Shown: piece after piece, positions 40,386-50,871 of the stretch | How the letters are laid out: each line of letters opens with the position of its first letter | How positions within the stretch are numbered: the stretch's first letter is position 1 | Assembly: GCA_905221605.1 (NCBI GenBank) | Contig: CAJNDS010000002.1 | Location: 553,501 to 617,500, forward strand | DNA from: Symbiodinium natans | Lineage: Eukaryota; Sar; Dinophyceae; Suessiales; Symbiodiniaceae | Direction: 5' to 3' | DNA length: 64,000 bases | Position numbers and translations under genes: made by a program | Notes under the pieces: generated by a model | What the model saw: the letters and a program-made list of their open reading frames with translations, nothing else | What the model was told of the DNA's origin: nothing | Databases searched by the model: none

Positions 40386-41290
40386 AAAGTATCCCTAAAC
40401 CCTAAACCCTAAACCCAAATCCCTGCACCCTAAACTAACCCTGAAGCAGTAAGTTAACCCCTAAAGCCCTCAATGAGGCCCAAAACACCCTCAGTGCTAC
40501 CCTTTCCCCCTTAAGACCCCCCAAAAAACCTCAGATATCCCTAATCTCTAGTCCAGGGGTTCAGGGTGTAGGTCCAGAAGGTGATTCCTTCCCAGTACTT
40601 GGCGCCACGCACAGAGGACGGTGCATTTGGGGTTCGCGATTATCCTTGCCAAGCTCTATGAACAGGACTGCCCAAACCCCCCAAAAAGCACTACTTGTTT
40701 AAGAACCAGCCCCAAGAAGATCTCCCTTATACGGGCAATCTAGGGATTATCGTTTTCGATGTCTGTTTAAGGAGGGGGGTTCTTAAGTACATAGTAGAAA
40801 AAACACCTTTGTGGGTGTAGGGTTTGGGGTTTAGGGTTTAAGGACCGAGGACTATTCGTGGGTATTTAGGTTTAACGGTTTCTATGTAAACCCTCTCGGG
40901 TTTCGGGTTTCGGGTTTAGTGGAGTCCCTCCGCTGAGGCTTTGGGGGTGCCTTCATCGCCTCATCCTGATGCAGGCAGGGTTCCGAGTGGCGCGCCGTGC
41001 GACAGAGGCGGGCGAAGCGCGAAAGGCCGTGGAATACCTGCGCCTTCGGTGGTGAAGGACTGTCGGGCTGTACAGTTAAGGGCTTGGGGTTTAGGGTCTA
41101 GGGTTTAGTTTTATTTTATTTTTTCCGCCGAGCCCTTGAACCCGAAGAACCACGGATCCATGTCCCAAGGCTTTGGGGCTAAACAGTTTAGGGCTTAGGG
41201 TAGCTCTCAAGTAAAGCCTCTGAACGCTGAACCCGAAACTCCTAAGCTCCTCACTAAGCGCCTAGAAGCCCTTAAGAAAGCCCCAACCCC
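40386..41290. other. mostly non-coding, one possible exon
   Basis: Degenerate CCCTAAA to 40450, then unique sequence. Island 40920-41075 is GC-rich with open frames on both strands (minus VFHGLSRFARLCRTARHSEP), undecided. 40690-40800 contains complementary TTTAAGAACC / GGTTCTTAAG ends. Confidence 0.5.
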
Positions 41291-41745
41291 AAATTCCAAA
41301 CCCTAAATCCTAAACCCTAAACCCTAAACCCTGAATCCTAAATCCTAAACCCTAAACCCTAAACCCTAAACCCTAAACCCTCAACCCTAGCCCTAAACCC
41401 TAAACCCCAAACCCTAAACCCTAAGCCCTGCCCCTGAATCCCTTGCCATGTATCCCAAGCCCAGGGGCCAGGAGGGCAACGTCGCCGCTGCTGCGGTAGC
41501 TCAGGGCCAGGAAGAAGCCGCGCTGGAAGAGGCGCTCCTCGCAGGTTTAGGGTTTAGGGTTTAGGGTTTAGGGTTTAGGGTTTAGGGTTTAGGGTTTAGG
41601 GTTTAGGGTTTAAGGGTTCGGGTCTTCATAGACAAGAACTCCCCGAACCCATCAAGCCTCAGAACCTTGCCTATAGAACCGAAGGTTTAGGGTTTAGGGT
41701 TTAGGGTTTAGGGTTTAGGGTTTAGGGTTTAGGGTTTAGGGTTAA
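41290..41745. repeat. CCCTAAA array, exon, TTTAGGG arrays
   Basis: CCCTAAA 41290-41440; TTTAGGG 41546-41612 and 41684-41742, the last meeting CCCTAAA head-to-head at 41743. Confidence 0.95.
41461..41537 (-). CDS. probable exon
   Basis: Minus frame ERLFQRGFFLALSYRSSGDV after a CTGCGAG acceptor, GC donor. The plus strand is also open (QEGNVAAAAVAQGQEEAALE) and ends GCAG|GTTTAG, so the strand is ambiguous. Confidence 0.4.
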
Positions 41746-41801
41746 CCCTAAACCGTATTCGTAAACCCTAAACCCTAAACCCTGAACCCTGAACCCTAAA
41801 C

Positions 41802-41868
41802 CCTATCTCGGTCCTTCATTCGCGCCTGGGCATCGTGTGCCGCCCTTAGCTCTTCCTGCAGTTGTTTG
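41802..41868 (-). CDS. coiled-coil exon
   Basis: Reads KQLQEELRAAHDAQARMKDR with a clear heptad-like pattern, donor AGG|GTTTAGGG from the array (phase 0), acceptor CTGAAG. Confidence 0.55.
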
Positions 41869-41887
41869 CTTCAGGGTTCATGGGTTC

Positions 41888-42050
41888 GGATGTTCCCCCT
41901 TATACTAACAGTCCTTAATAGGGTTTAGGGTTTAGGGCTTAGGGCTTAGGGTTTTGGATGTTCCCCCTTATACTAACAGTGCTGAATAGGGAATATCAGA
42001 GGGAGTACTTGAATCCCTATTAGGGACTGTTGGTATAAGGGGAACATCCC
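41888..42050. mobile_element. MITE family 1, solo end plus complete copy
   Basis: Solo left end 41888-41924, running straight into TTTAGGG, then complete element 41956-42050 with GGATGTTCCCCCTTATACTA ends. Confidence 0.8.
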
Positions 42051-42394
42051 AATTCATGGGGCCTAGGATGCATTATAACCTTTGCATAGCATGTAATGTC
42101 TTCAGATCTGGTCAATACTGTGTAGATGATGTTCTATATAGAAGGACATACTATATACATATATGTATATGCAGCTTAAACTGTTTATCTACGTATTGTT
42201 ACGGGTCTTACTACAAGTAACTGGTTATGGGAGCCAATGGGTTTAGGGCTCGGATCTGCCATCCAGTGCAATCCCAGTATCTGTGTTGGGGGGTGGTTCA
42301 AGGTTTAGGCGTTCAGGGTTTTAGATCTACAGGGTTCGGGGTTTTAGATCTAAAGAGTTTAGGGTTTAGGTGTTCAGGGTGTTAGATTTACAGG

Positions 42395-42504
42395 TTTTAA
42401 TTGGCATTGTGCACATGGAGTTCTGGAAAGATCCCGAGCGGCTGCCTCCAGTTGTCGCGTCTGCGTCTCGGCAGTCGTCAACCTTGATGGTGCCAAACGA
42501 ATAA
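42395..42504 (-). CDS. possible coiled-coil exon
   Basis: Minus frame RLTTAETQTRQLEAAARDLS, helical. The plus frame (HMEFWKDPERLPPVVASASR, ending in TAA at 42502-42504) is also plausible as a C-terminus. Undecided. Confidence 0.35.
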
Positions 42505-42715
42505 AAACAAAGACTGAAATCCCAAATCTAAGCGTCTGAGAATCTAAACCTCTGCCCTGCAGCCCCAAACCTCCCCGAGCCTGCCCAAACCTTCCTCAAC
42601 CCCCCTTACAGTAACCCCCAACAACAGCAACCGTTCGTTTCTGTCGGCTTCAACCACCCATAAACCGCAAACCCAAAACTCGAATAGCTTCTCCGCCCCC
42701 ACGTGGCAACTCCCC

Positions 42716-42878
42716 CCTTTGATATTAATCCCCGCCCTAATATTAACCCCAACAACTACCCCTAATTAATATCAAATACTCCCATTAGTGTTATATTATA
42801 GTATATTGGGGGGGGGGGGTATTTAATGTTGGGGGGTGTGGCGGGGGTTAATATGAGGGGGAGGGGGAGGGGATTAAA
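42716..42878. mobile_element. AT/G-rich inverted repeat
   Basis: AACTCCCCCCTTTGATATTA... and ...GGGGATTAAAAGTTCC are imperfectly complementary around a G run at 42810-42820. Possible decayed element; no gene in 42505-43370. Confidence 0.45.
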
Positions 42879-43044
42879 AGTTCCCGCTATCGAAAACAAT
42901 ATGCATGAACACAGGGACTTCGTGTTGCAGGGAGGGGAGGCGTTCAAGGAGGGCATTTCACAGCGACTTGTTGGTGATCCCCCCGACCCCAAACATATCT
43001 TTCTGGGAACATAACCAGGATTCTATAAAGAGTCCTGAAGTGAG

Positions 43045-43141
43045 TGGGGTTCAAGAAGGGTATGTAACCTAAGGTTCCCCAACTCCCCACTACTCCCGAT
43101 AGGGCTCCCGAGGCTTCCCCAAGGTTCCCTACGTACCTACC
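43045..43141. mobile_element. MITE-like family 10
   Basis: Contains GCTTCCCCAAGGTTCCCTAC and GTACCTACC; the reverse complement resembles 44776-44850 (GGTAGGTACCTATGGAACCT). Confidence 0.45.
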
Positions 43142-43377
43142 CCCTAAACCCTAAACCCTAAACTTTAAACCCTAAACCCTAAACCCTAAACCCTAAACCC
43201 TAAACCGCCCTATAAACCCTGTGACTCTTTCTGATGGGCCCTTGGGTACTCTTCATCTTGAAAGCACCATCGTAAACCAGACAAGCATTGGTCTCGATGC
43301 GTCCCCTACGCAACAGGACTCAGATCGAGCCATACATGGTCCCTTTTAATCAGGGTTTAGGGTTCAGGGTTTAGGGT

Positions 43378-43824
43378 TTAGGGTTTAGGGTTTAGGGTCC
43401 ATCTTTCAATAACTGATATGAGGTTGGCACGAGACAAAATCCTTGGTGGAACCAGGATAGTACGCCTCACCTTGGCGCGGAACTTATCGCTCAAGGGGGC
43501 GTGTAAGAATGCCTTCCGAATGTCCAACATCGCTGAAGCCCATTCTTCAAGGGCTGATTGCCCCAGCCGAATCCGTAGTGCAATCGAATCCAACCCTGAA
43601 GCATACACGTCCTTTCGAGAAAGAACATTGGGCTGGTCGGTCATCTCACCGTCCGCATTCTTCTTTTGGATATTGCCACAAGCAACGATCCTCGCCCGCC
43701 TCTTGCCAACAAGAGGTTTCCTGGTAAATACAACTTTAGCTGGCACAATCTCCATGGCGCAGTTCTTAATGTCTTCCTCACATAACTCGGGTGGATTATG
43801 GCGATTATAAGGCCTAGTAGCCAC
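43378..43824 (-). pseudogene. Ty1/copia reverse transcriptase fragment
   Basis: Minus ORF with KVVFTRKPLVGKRRARIVAC then MLDIRKAFLHAPL, the entry to the copia-type RT domain and the first catalytic Asp region (xDIRKAFLHAP). It stops being RT-like at a conserved Trp and continues directly into CCCTAAA repeats (translated as LNPKP). The YxDD motif, integrase, RNase H and LTRs are absent, so a short relic. Confidence 0.75.
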
Positions 43825-43938
43825 AAATTAGCTGGGCAACGCGGGCTTTCATGAGATGCTTCTGGGTCTTGCCATGCATGCACGCCACACCTTAGGGCCT
43901 TCGGGGCTTCGGGGCCTTGGGGTCTTAGGGCTCAGGAC

Positions 43939-44047
43939 TTCGGGCTTCTTGGCTAAAGGTAATCTCATGCAGCTGCAGCACAGCTCCTCCATCTGCTGTG
44001 CTCGCTGCCCCGCGATCCGCAGCTGCTCCTCCGCATGGCGCATGGCT
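43939..44047 (-). CDS. coiled-coil exon
   Basis: CATTTTAG-type acceptor, reads MRHAEEQLRIAGQRAQQMEE and then LCCSC, donor CCGAA|GTCCTG possible. Strong heptad character for the first 25 residues. Confidence 0.45.
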
Positions 44048-44540
44048 CTAAAACATCCTGAGCCCTAAATCATAAAATAGGTACGACGTTACTGCATCTA
44101 GTTGCGATGTACTTCATATGTATTCGTCTGTCTAGAGCACATACATACATATAATGGCACATACATATACATGTACATGGCAGTTGATGAGAATACCTGT
44201 TCCCCAAATTTACTACATTCCCCCCTATAAAAATTTCCGAAGAAGGGCCTTAAACCCTAAACCCTAAACCCTAAACCCTAAACCCCAAACCCTAAACCCT
44301 AAACCCTCCACATACAACACACACGTAGCATGAAGGGTTCGGGGCCGGGAAGCGGGAAGGGGGGGGGGGGGGCTTCGGTCCTCCAGGGAGTTGTGGCGAT
44401 CCCCAGACATGGACAAGCGCATCCTGGGATTGATCCGGGTCGCATAGATGGGGGCTTCCGAAGCTAGGGGTACCCAAGAAAGTCCCCCAATTAGGGCTTA
44501 GGGTTTAGGGTTTAGGGCTTAGGGTTTCGGGCTTCGGGTT

Positions 44541-44643
44541 TACGATTTCCGAAATTCGGGGTACTTATTGGGGTCCACAAGGGAATGAATCCTACCGTTC
44601 GGGGGTCTATTGTAGGGGTCCCCTTTTTTGTAAACTTCCATAT
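44541..44643. mobile_element. MITE family 3
   Basis: TTTCCGAAATTCGGGGTACT ... GGGTCTATTGTAGGGGTCCC; shares the GGGGTACTTATTGGGGTCC core. Confidence 0.55.
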
Positions 44644-44939
44644 CAAAAAATGGTCAAGAGCGCGAGCTCTTTTTCAACTGAGCAGAAGCGGTATGACTGA
44701 AAGCGATTGATTTCACAAGCTAATTGATCTTATAGAGTCATTAAGGGAGGGGGGTTCGTGGGAGGTAGGTACCTATGGAACCTTAGGGAAGCATTGGATG
44801 CAGTGAGGGGCATTAGGGAAGGGTGGTTTCAGTTCCAGAGTTAGGTTCAAAGGGGGGGGGGGGGGGATCCAGGATGAGTCATGGACCCGCATCTCTCCAC
44901 GAAGTCCTGAGACCACTTTCGAGCTGGGGAGCACCGGAA

Positions 44940-45292
44940 CAAAACCCTAAACCCTAAACCCTAAACCCTAAACCCTAAACCCTAAACCCTAAACCCTCCT
45001 GTTGAAGAATAGACCTGATGGCCTCCACAATGTTGTGCATGTCGTCTGGCTGCAAGCGCCGGAACTTAGAGAGATCAACCCTAAACCCTAAACCCTAGAC
45101 CCTAGACCCTAGACCCTAAACCCTAAACCCTAAACCCTAAACCCTACCGCCGTCCGGCCTCATGCCACTAAGCCACTGAGCATGAGCAGGGCATGAAAGG
45201 TTTCATAAATTCACTTCACAACCCAGCAGCCAGGGTTTAGGGTTTAGGGTTTAGGGTTTAGGGTTTAGGGTTTAGGGTTTAGGGTTTAGGGT
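44940..45292. repeat. CCCTAAA arrays, two islands, TTTAGGG array
   Basis: CCCTAAA 44942-44996 and 45078-45146 (with CCCTAGA variants), TTTAGGG 45233-45293. The island 45148-45232 has only weak frames. Confidence 0.95.
44995..45064 (-). CDS. exon of unrecognised helical domain
   Basis: CTCTCTAAG acceptor, reads FRRLQPDDMHNIVEAIRSIL and then QQE, donor GAGG|GTTTAGGG from the array. Acidic/hydrophobic, unlike the Ala/Arg coiled coil; may mark a different domain or gene. Confidence 0.55.
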
Positions 45293-45705
45293 TGCGAAAA
45301 TAAGCCCTCGAAACTCACAGCCTGATTGAATCATGTCTCTGTGATTCAGGGCTAAGTACTAGAGCCCTGGGAGAATATCGGCCGGCCTGACAAATCCTGG
45401 AGAGCAGTGTGCTCAATCGCTCTTCTATGTTGCGTAGTTAGAGAAAAACACGCTTGGGCAGTCGATCTTTAAGGCTTAGGCTCTAGCAATCCAACGCAAG
45501 CGTGAGACTCAATAATCCCCCAGAGGCACCGAATCTTTAAAAACAACCTTTAGAACAACAAACACCAAAACCCTAACTATCTGTCTGTCTTCCTTTATTT
45601 CTGCACTCATGCCTTTCTATATTATGTCTCTGAGCATTGCCTTCTTTAGTTGACTATTTCTTTCTGTCGGTCTTTGCTTCTATCAGACGGCCTCGCTCCC
45701 CTCAA

Positions 45706-45835
45706 AGAGCCAAATACCCCTTCATTAAGGAACATACCTTAAATCATATTAAGGATCCCGAAACAAATTAAGGTGTATATATATATATATATGTACATGT
45801 TCCTTTTAAGGGGTATTTGGGCTCTCTGGGCCTGT
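45706..45835. mobile_element. MITE with long terminal inverted repeats
   Basis: AGAGCCAAATACCCCTTCAT...AAGGAACAT and ATGTTCCTTTTAAGGGGTAT...GGGCTCT pair over about 30 bases with few mismatches; (TA)n core. Single copy here. Confidence 0.75.
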
Positions 45836-45944
45836 GGAAGAACAAGAACTCCGGATGAAAGCCCAAAAACCCTACAGCGCCCTAAGCCCCAAAACCCTAA
45901 AACCCCCTTGCCCGGCCTGCAGGTACCCCTATAGCATGGCCTAA

Positions 45945-46500
45945 ACCCTAAACCCTGAGCCCTAAACCCTAAACCCTAAACCCTAAACCCTAAACCCTAA
46001 ACCCTAAACCCTAAACCCTAAACCCTAAACCCTAAACCCTAAACCCTAAACCCTAAACCCTAAACCCTAAACCCCAATCTCAGAGGGGGGTGGTCTAAAA
46101 TTGCACCCCAAGCTTCTCGAGCTCGGTCAGGTCCGTGCGGGCCTCCAGCTCTCAATTCGGGTTTAGGGTTTAGGGTTTAGGGTTTAGGGTTTAGGGTTTC
46201 GGGTTTAGGGTTTCGGGTTTAGGGTTTAGGGTTTAGGGTTTAGGGTTTAAGGGTTAAGGGTTTGGGGTTTGGGGGTTTGGGCTTTGGGCTTTGGGCTTTG
46301 GGCTTTGGGCTTTGGGCTTTGGGGTTTGGGGTTTGGGTTTGGGGTTTGGGGTTTGGGGTTTAGGGTTTGGAGTTTGGGGTTTGGGGCTTAGGGTTTAGGG
46401 TTTAGGGTTTGGGGTTTGGGGTTTGGAGTTTGGGGTTGAGGGTGTAGGGTTTAGGTCTTCGGGTTTAGGGTTTCGGGTTTAGGGTGTAGGGTTTAGGGGT
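45945..46500. repeat. CCCTAAA array, exon, long TTTAGGG/TTTGGGG array
   Basis: CCCTAAA 45945-46073; 46158-46500 passes from TTTAGGG to GCTTTGG and TTTGGGG blocks, each locally uniform. Confidence 0.95.
46107..46148 (-). CDS. short coiled-coil exon
   Basis: TTGAGAG acceptor, exactly 14 codons LEARTDLTELEKLG, donor GGG|GTGCAA; phase 0 on both sides. Confidence 0.5.
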
Positions 46501-46589
46501 TCCCCAAGGTGAAAGCCTTCAAGCCTTAAAAAAGCCCTGAACCCGAAGCCCTAAACTTCCAAACAACAGGGTCTTAGGCTACTTTAGGG

Positions 46590-46725
46590 CGTAGGGTTTT
46601 AGGGGTTTAGGGGTTTAGGGGTTTAGGGGTTTAGGGGTTTAGGGGTTTAGGGGTTTAGGGGTTTAGGGGTTTAGGGGTTAGGGGTTTAGGGGTTTAGGGT
46701 TTAGGGTTTAGGGTTTTAAGGGAGA
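46590..46725 (+). repeat. TTTAGGGG octamer array
   Basis: About 14 units of TTTAGGGG, the same variant as 19478-20233. Confidence 0.95.
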
Positions 46726-46846
46726 CTTCAGGGTCTAGGGTTTCGGGTTTGGGGCATGAGGTTTTGGCGCTTGGCGCTTAGGGCTGCTTCTTGTTGCTGT
46801 TCTTCTTCTTATTCTTCTTACCTGACTCCGAGACACTTCATGCTCA

Positions 46847-46925
46847 GATGGGGGTTTTCGAAAATAGGGGGTGCCTTTTTGGGGTCCGTTTTAGAAGGGG
46901 TCCGTATTTTCGAAAAAAACCCATA
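46847..46925. mobile_element. MITE family 3
   Basis: GGGGGTTTTCGAAAATAGGG and TATTTTCGAAAAAAACCC ends are complementary; core GCCTTTTTGGGGTCC. Confidence 0.6.
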
Positions 46926-47029
46926 TCAGCATATCTATACTCCTGAGACCCGAAGCCAGGCGCATTCGCATTCTGAGAAACCCACAACAAGCCAACAAAC
47001 CCTGCAAAGCCTACAAACCAAACAAACCC

Positions 47030-47470
47030 TACAAACCCTACAACCCTACAAACCCTAAACCCTACAAACCCCTCAGCCTTAACCGTAGACGCCCAAACCC
47101 AAAAACCTGCAAACAGCTAAACCTTCACCGTATAAACCCTGAACCCTAACCCTACAAACCCTAAACCCTACAAACCCTCAACCCTGAACCCTAAACCCTA
47201 AACGTTAAACCCTAAACGTTAAACCCTAAACCCTAAACCCTAAACCCGAAACCCTAAACCCTAAACCCCAAGCAAACCCTCTACGCCCAAGATATGTTCA
47301 ACCTGCCTGGAGGAGCTGCCGCTCAGTCTTCATGGCGCGGTCCTGGCAGATGTCAGGTTTAGGGTTTAGGGTTTAGGCTTTAGGCGTTAGGCTTTAGGCT
47401 TTAGGGTTTAGAGTTCAGGGTTTAGGGTTTGGGGTTTAGCGTTTAGGGTTTAGGGTTCAGCGTTCAGGGT
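47030..47470. repeat. CCCTAAA array, exon, TTTAGGG array
   Basis: CCCTACAAA and CCCTAAA 47030-47280; TTTAGGG/CTTTAGG 47354-47470. Confidence 0.9.
47303..47342 (-). CDS. short coiled-coil exon
   Basis: ATCTGCCAG acceptor, 13 codons DRAMKTERQLLQA plus one base, donor GCAG|GTTGAA. Canonical sites at both ends. Confidence 0.55.
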
Positions 47471-47876
47471 GCTTAGGTTTCCGGGTCGTATTTGCTTTTC
47501 TTTTTTCGGTTGGTTATTCCCATTTTGTCTGGGTAGGGTTGAGGTTAGGGTTTCGGGTCAGGCCAGGGCTTAGGAATCTGGATTTTTGTTGAAAATGTAA
47601 AGCGTCTAGGGTTTGGGTTGGGGGCCGTGCTGTCTGAAAATACTCATGACTAAAACCCTCTTGAACCTGAGCAGGGAACGTATGAGAAATCCCTAGGGTT
47701 AGATCCACGCCCGGGCAGCCATTGGATCAAGAACCATGTGAAGTAAGGTTTACATTGCCAGTCTCACCAGCCCTAAACCCTAAACCCTAAACCCTAAACC
47801 CTAAACCCTAAACCCTAAACCCCGGCATTTTCAGTCGCCAGCATCCCTAGGGAGCCCAATATTCACCAAAACCCTA

Positions 47877-47993
47877 CCTAGCTTGCCCAGCAACCTGGGA
47901 TTGAAAAAGGGCGCCCTGTTTTGCTTAAAGGGGTTTATAAGGCAACCTGAAGACCTAAAAAGGGGAGTAAAGGGCACTACTTGGCATCCTAGT
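47877..47993. mobile_element. MITE family 2
   Basis: CCTAGCTTGCCCAGCAACCT ... GGTTTATAAGGCAACC ... CTACTTGGCATCCTAG. It lies inside an otherwise open minus frame (47831-48049), so it may be a recent insertion or intron. Confidence 0.7.
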
Positions 47994-48190
47994 TCAGGCG
48001 CACCTGAAAACTGCACGGCTTCGCCACAAACACCCACCCTCAACTCCAAACCCTGAACCCTAAACCCTTTTAAACCTTTAAACCCTTAAACCCTTAAGCC
48101 TTGAAACCCGTAAACCCTTAAGCCCTTAGACCCTTAAGCCCTTAAGCCCTTAAACCCTGAGGCTCTTAAACCTCCTAAACCCCCTAAGAC

Positions 48191-48249
48191 CTTGAACAAA
48201 AAAGCACGGCCTCCGCGGCGGAGAGCTTCTCTCTCATGCGCCTTGACTT
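48191..48249 (-). CDS. coiled-coil exon
   Basis: AGCCTGCAG acceptor, reads KSRRMREKLSAAEAVLFCS, donor CAAG|GTCTTAGG. CCCTTAA-type array 48045-48180 on the donor side. Confidence 0.55.
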
Positions 48250-48259
48250 CTGCAGGCTA

Positions 48260-48845
48260 CCCTAAACCCTAAACCCTAAAGCCTTAACCCTAAACCCTAA
48301 ACCCTTAACCCTAAACCTTCCCTCTATCTCCTCTACTTCGTCTGAACCCTGCAATTTCGACCCCAGGGATGACCCCAAACAGAGAACCTCCAAGTAGTGC
48401 CCTATACGGTTTAGGGTTTAGGGTTTAGGGTTTGGGGTTTAGGGTTTAGGGTTTAGAGTTTAATTAGGGCTACTATTGGGTTATTCTTGGGAACCCTTAA
48501 GGGGATCTACTTTTGGGATCCTCCCAGGGTCTGGGAATACTTAGCCCCTCAAACCCTTTCACCCTAAGCCCCGCCTAACACCTTAAACAACTATAAACCC
48601 TAAACCCTAAACCCGAACCCTAAACCCTAAACCCTAAACCCTTCCTGGTCATCTGGTTCGAACACAGAGTTTCAGTAGGGTTGCTTATGAGGCCTTGAGT
48701 GTGATTTCTACCAAGAAAAGTACGTACTCCCCGGCCCCCCCCCCCCCCCCCCCCAAAAAAAAAAAAAAAAAAAAAGAGGAGCTTCAGCTAGAGATCTGGG
48801 CCGGCTTATCTCTTAGGGTTGTCAACCCTGAATCCTGCCTCTGAG
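48260..48845. other. arrays and homopolymers, no gene
   Basis: CCCTAAA 48260-48320 and 48595-48640, TTTAGGG 48408-48460, and a C19-A21 homopolymer pair at 48736-48775. No supported exon. Confidence 0.7.
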
Positions 48846-49103
48846 TCCCCCAAACGCTACACCCCAAACCCTGAGCCCTAAACCCTAAACCCGAAACCCT
48901 AAACCCTAAACCCTAAGCCCTAAACCCGAAACCCTAAACCCTAAACCCCTAAATCCTGAACCCTAAACCCAACTCCGCACATGACAGAGACTTGCACGCA
49001 ACTTGACGAGCACACACTCCCACGCTTAGGGTTTAGGGTTTAGGGTTTAGGGTTTAGGGTTTAGGGTTTAGGGTTTAGGGTTTAGGGTTTAGGGTTTAGG
49101 GTT
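48845..49103. repeat. CCCTAAA array, exon, TTTAGGG array
   Basis: CCCTAAA 48847-48970; near-perfect TTTAGGG 49026-49102. Confidence 0.95.
48974..49024 (-). CDS. possible Trp-containing exon
   Basis: Reads WECVLVKLRASLCHVR between CCTAAG (acceptor) and CGGA|GTTGGG (donor). Helical; Trp at the start, so only half an Sfi1-like unit. Confidence 0.4.
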
Positions 49104-49292
49104 GCAATCTTACCCCTCCTAGTACCCATAAATACGTATATAGTACCTATACTACACTACACAAGTAGAAAACAAAAAACTACCCAAGTAAACTGGCAAA
49201 CCGCCAAAACCCGAAACTCAACCTAAGCAAACCCCCCAAACCTAAACCCTGAACCCCCTAAACCCTGAACCATAAACCCTGAACCACAAGAC

Positions 49293-49348
49293 CCACTCTT
49301 GCCCGGCCTTGCATCACCATCGGAGGCAGCGGCACGCAGAAGCTGAGC
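49293..49348 (-). CDS. helical exon
   Basis: CCCAGAG acceptor (phase 0), reads AQLLRAAASDGDARPGKS, donor GTGG|GTCTTG. TTTAGGG 49371-49435 on its right. Confidence 0.4.
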
Positions 49349-49606
49349 CTCTGGGGCTTTGAGGGCGAAGGGTTTAGGGTTTTAGGGTTTAGGGTTTAGG
49401 GTTTAGGGTGAAGGGTGAAGGGTTAAGGGTTTAGTCAAGTCGCCGGGGCTTACAAAACTTCAGACGGGCAGGGTCGGCAGGGTCTGGGGCTTAACCCCAA
49501 ACCAACCCTGCGCCCCAATAGACCCTAAACCCCAAACCCTAAACCCTGAACCCTAATCCCTGAACCCTAATCCCTGAACCCAAACCCTAAACCCGAAGCC
49601 CTAAAC

Positions 49607-49684
49607 CGCCTGCAGCAAGTTCCGCGCAAAGTTGGCGAAGCCCCAGGCCAGCAACACTGGAGCGGTGGGCGAAGGCGTAGTGGC
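49607..49684 (-). CDS. Sfi1-like repeat exon
   Basis: CTCCAG acceptor, exactly 26 codons, donor GCG|GTTTAGGG provided by the array; phase 0 at both ends. Reads APVLLAWGFANFARNLLQA in its second half: Leu -3, Trp. Phase fits exon 50123-50185 upstream. Confidence 0.65.
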
Positions 49685-49724
49685 CTGGAGCTCCCCGAAA
49701 CCCTACAGAAATTAAGCCTGCGCA

Positions 49725-49807
49725 GGGCTTAGGGTTTAGGGCTTAGGGTTTAGGGTTTAGGGTTTAGGGTTTAGGGTGTAGGGTTTAGGGTTTAGGGTTT
49801 AGGGCTT
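49725..49807 (+). repeat. TTTAGGG array
   Basis: Right flank of exon 49607-49684. The next stretch to 50015 is unique with no supported gene. Confidence 0.95.
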
Positions 49808-50122
49808 ATGGTCAACATGGGGGGGTTGCCTACAACAAGGGTAGCCTTGTTGGGGGTTCCTATAGGTCATTTGTGGGTATGCGAGGGATCTCCCCATTTT
49901 CGGAAACACCCGATTCTTCAACGGTGGTACGTGGGTTACCTGAATTTTGTCGGGCGTACGTCCGAGATGCCTCGAGGTTCCTTGATGAACATGGTTTCCG
50001 AATTCTCTTGTTGTTTGAACTACCCTAAACCCCAAACCCCAAACCCGGAACCCTGACCCGAAACCCTGAACCCCAACCCCTAAACCCTAAACACTAACCC
50101 CTAAACCGCTTAGGGGGTCTAC

Positions 50123-50185
50123 GGCCTGCATGGAAGCAGACCGGCTCGTCAGAGCCTGCCGCTCGAAGTCATCGATCTGGGCCTC
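50123..50185 (-). CDS. coiled-coil exon
   Basis: GTGCCAG acceptor, exactly 21 codons, donor GCC|GTAGAC; phase 0 at both ends. Reads EAQIDDFERQALTSRSASMQ. One of the cleanest exons. Confidence 0.65.
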
Positions 50186-50214
50186 CTGGCACACTTAAGG
50201 GTGTGGGGTTTTTG

Positions 50215-50500
50215 GGGCGTAGGGCTTAGGGTTTAGTGTTAGGGTTTAGGGTTTAGGGTTTAGGGTTTAGAGTTTAGGGTTTAGGGTTTAGGGTTTAGGG
50301 CTTAGGGCTTAGGGTTTAGGGTTTAGGGTTTAGGGTTTAGGGTTTAGGGTTTAGGGTTTAGGGTTTAGGGTTTGGGGTTTGGGGTTTAGGGTTTAGGGTT
50401 TAGGGCTTAGGGTTTAGGGTTTAGGGTTTAGGGATTAGGGTTTAGGGTTTAAAGTTAGGGTTTAGAATTTAGGGTTTGGGGTTTGGGATTTAGGGTTTAG
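50215..50500 (+). repeat. TTTAGGG array
   Basis: About 38 heptamers with CTTAGGG and TTTGGGG variants. Confidence 0.95.
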
Positions 50501-50655
50501 GATATCCCCCTAGAAGGGACCCTGAATCTTATTCCCGTGTATGACCCCTTTGCATACCTTATAGAGTCACGCGGACTAGGTCGCCAGGCTAGGACGCCAG
50601 GGCGTACCCGATCAGCGTCAGCCTGAAGAGTCAGCTGTTGGACGTCAGAGTGTTG

Positions 50656-50871
50656 GCATTAAAACACATCAGGAATCATCGGCCAAGCAACTGAGGCAGC
50701 GATCCCTCTGTTCATGATCCATGCAATCAGACAAGGCTGCGTGAACGAGGAGAAATAGAAGTGGCCGCCAGGTATCTTGCGCGCTGGAACGTTCCGCTGA
50801 GTGACCCCTGTCACCTCGTTGCATAACTTCGGATCAGCCACCGCAAAGAGGCGCCAAGGGGCTGTGTTTCA
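50656..50871 (-). CDS. exon, probably 3'-terminal, unrecognised
   Basis: Minus frame WRLFAVADPKLCNEVTGVTQ, RNVPARKIPGGHFYFSSFTQ, PCLIAWIMNRGIAASVAWPM and then IPDVF and a TAA. About 70 codons of natural composition with a hydrophobic C-terminal half. No family recognised; no telomere repeat inside. Confidence 0.45.
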
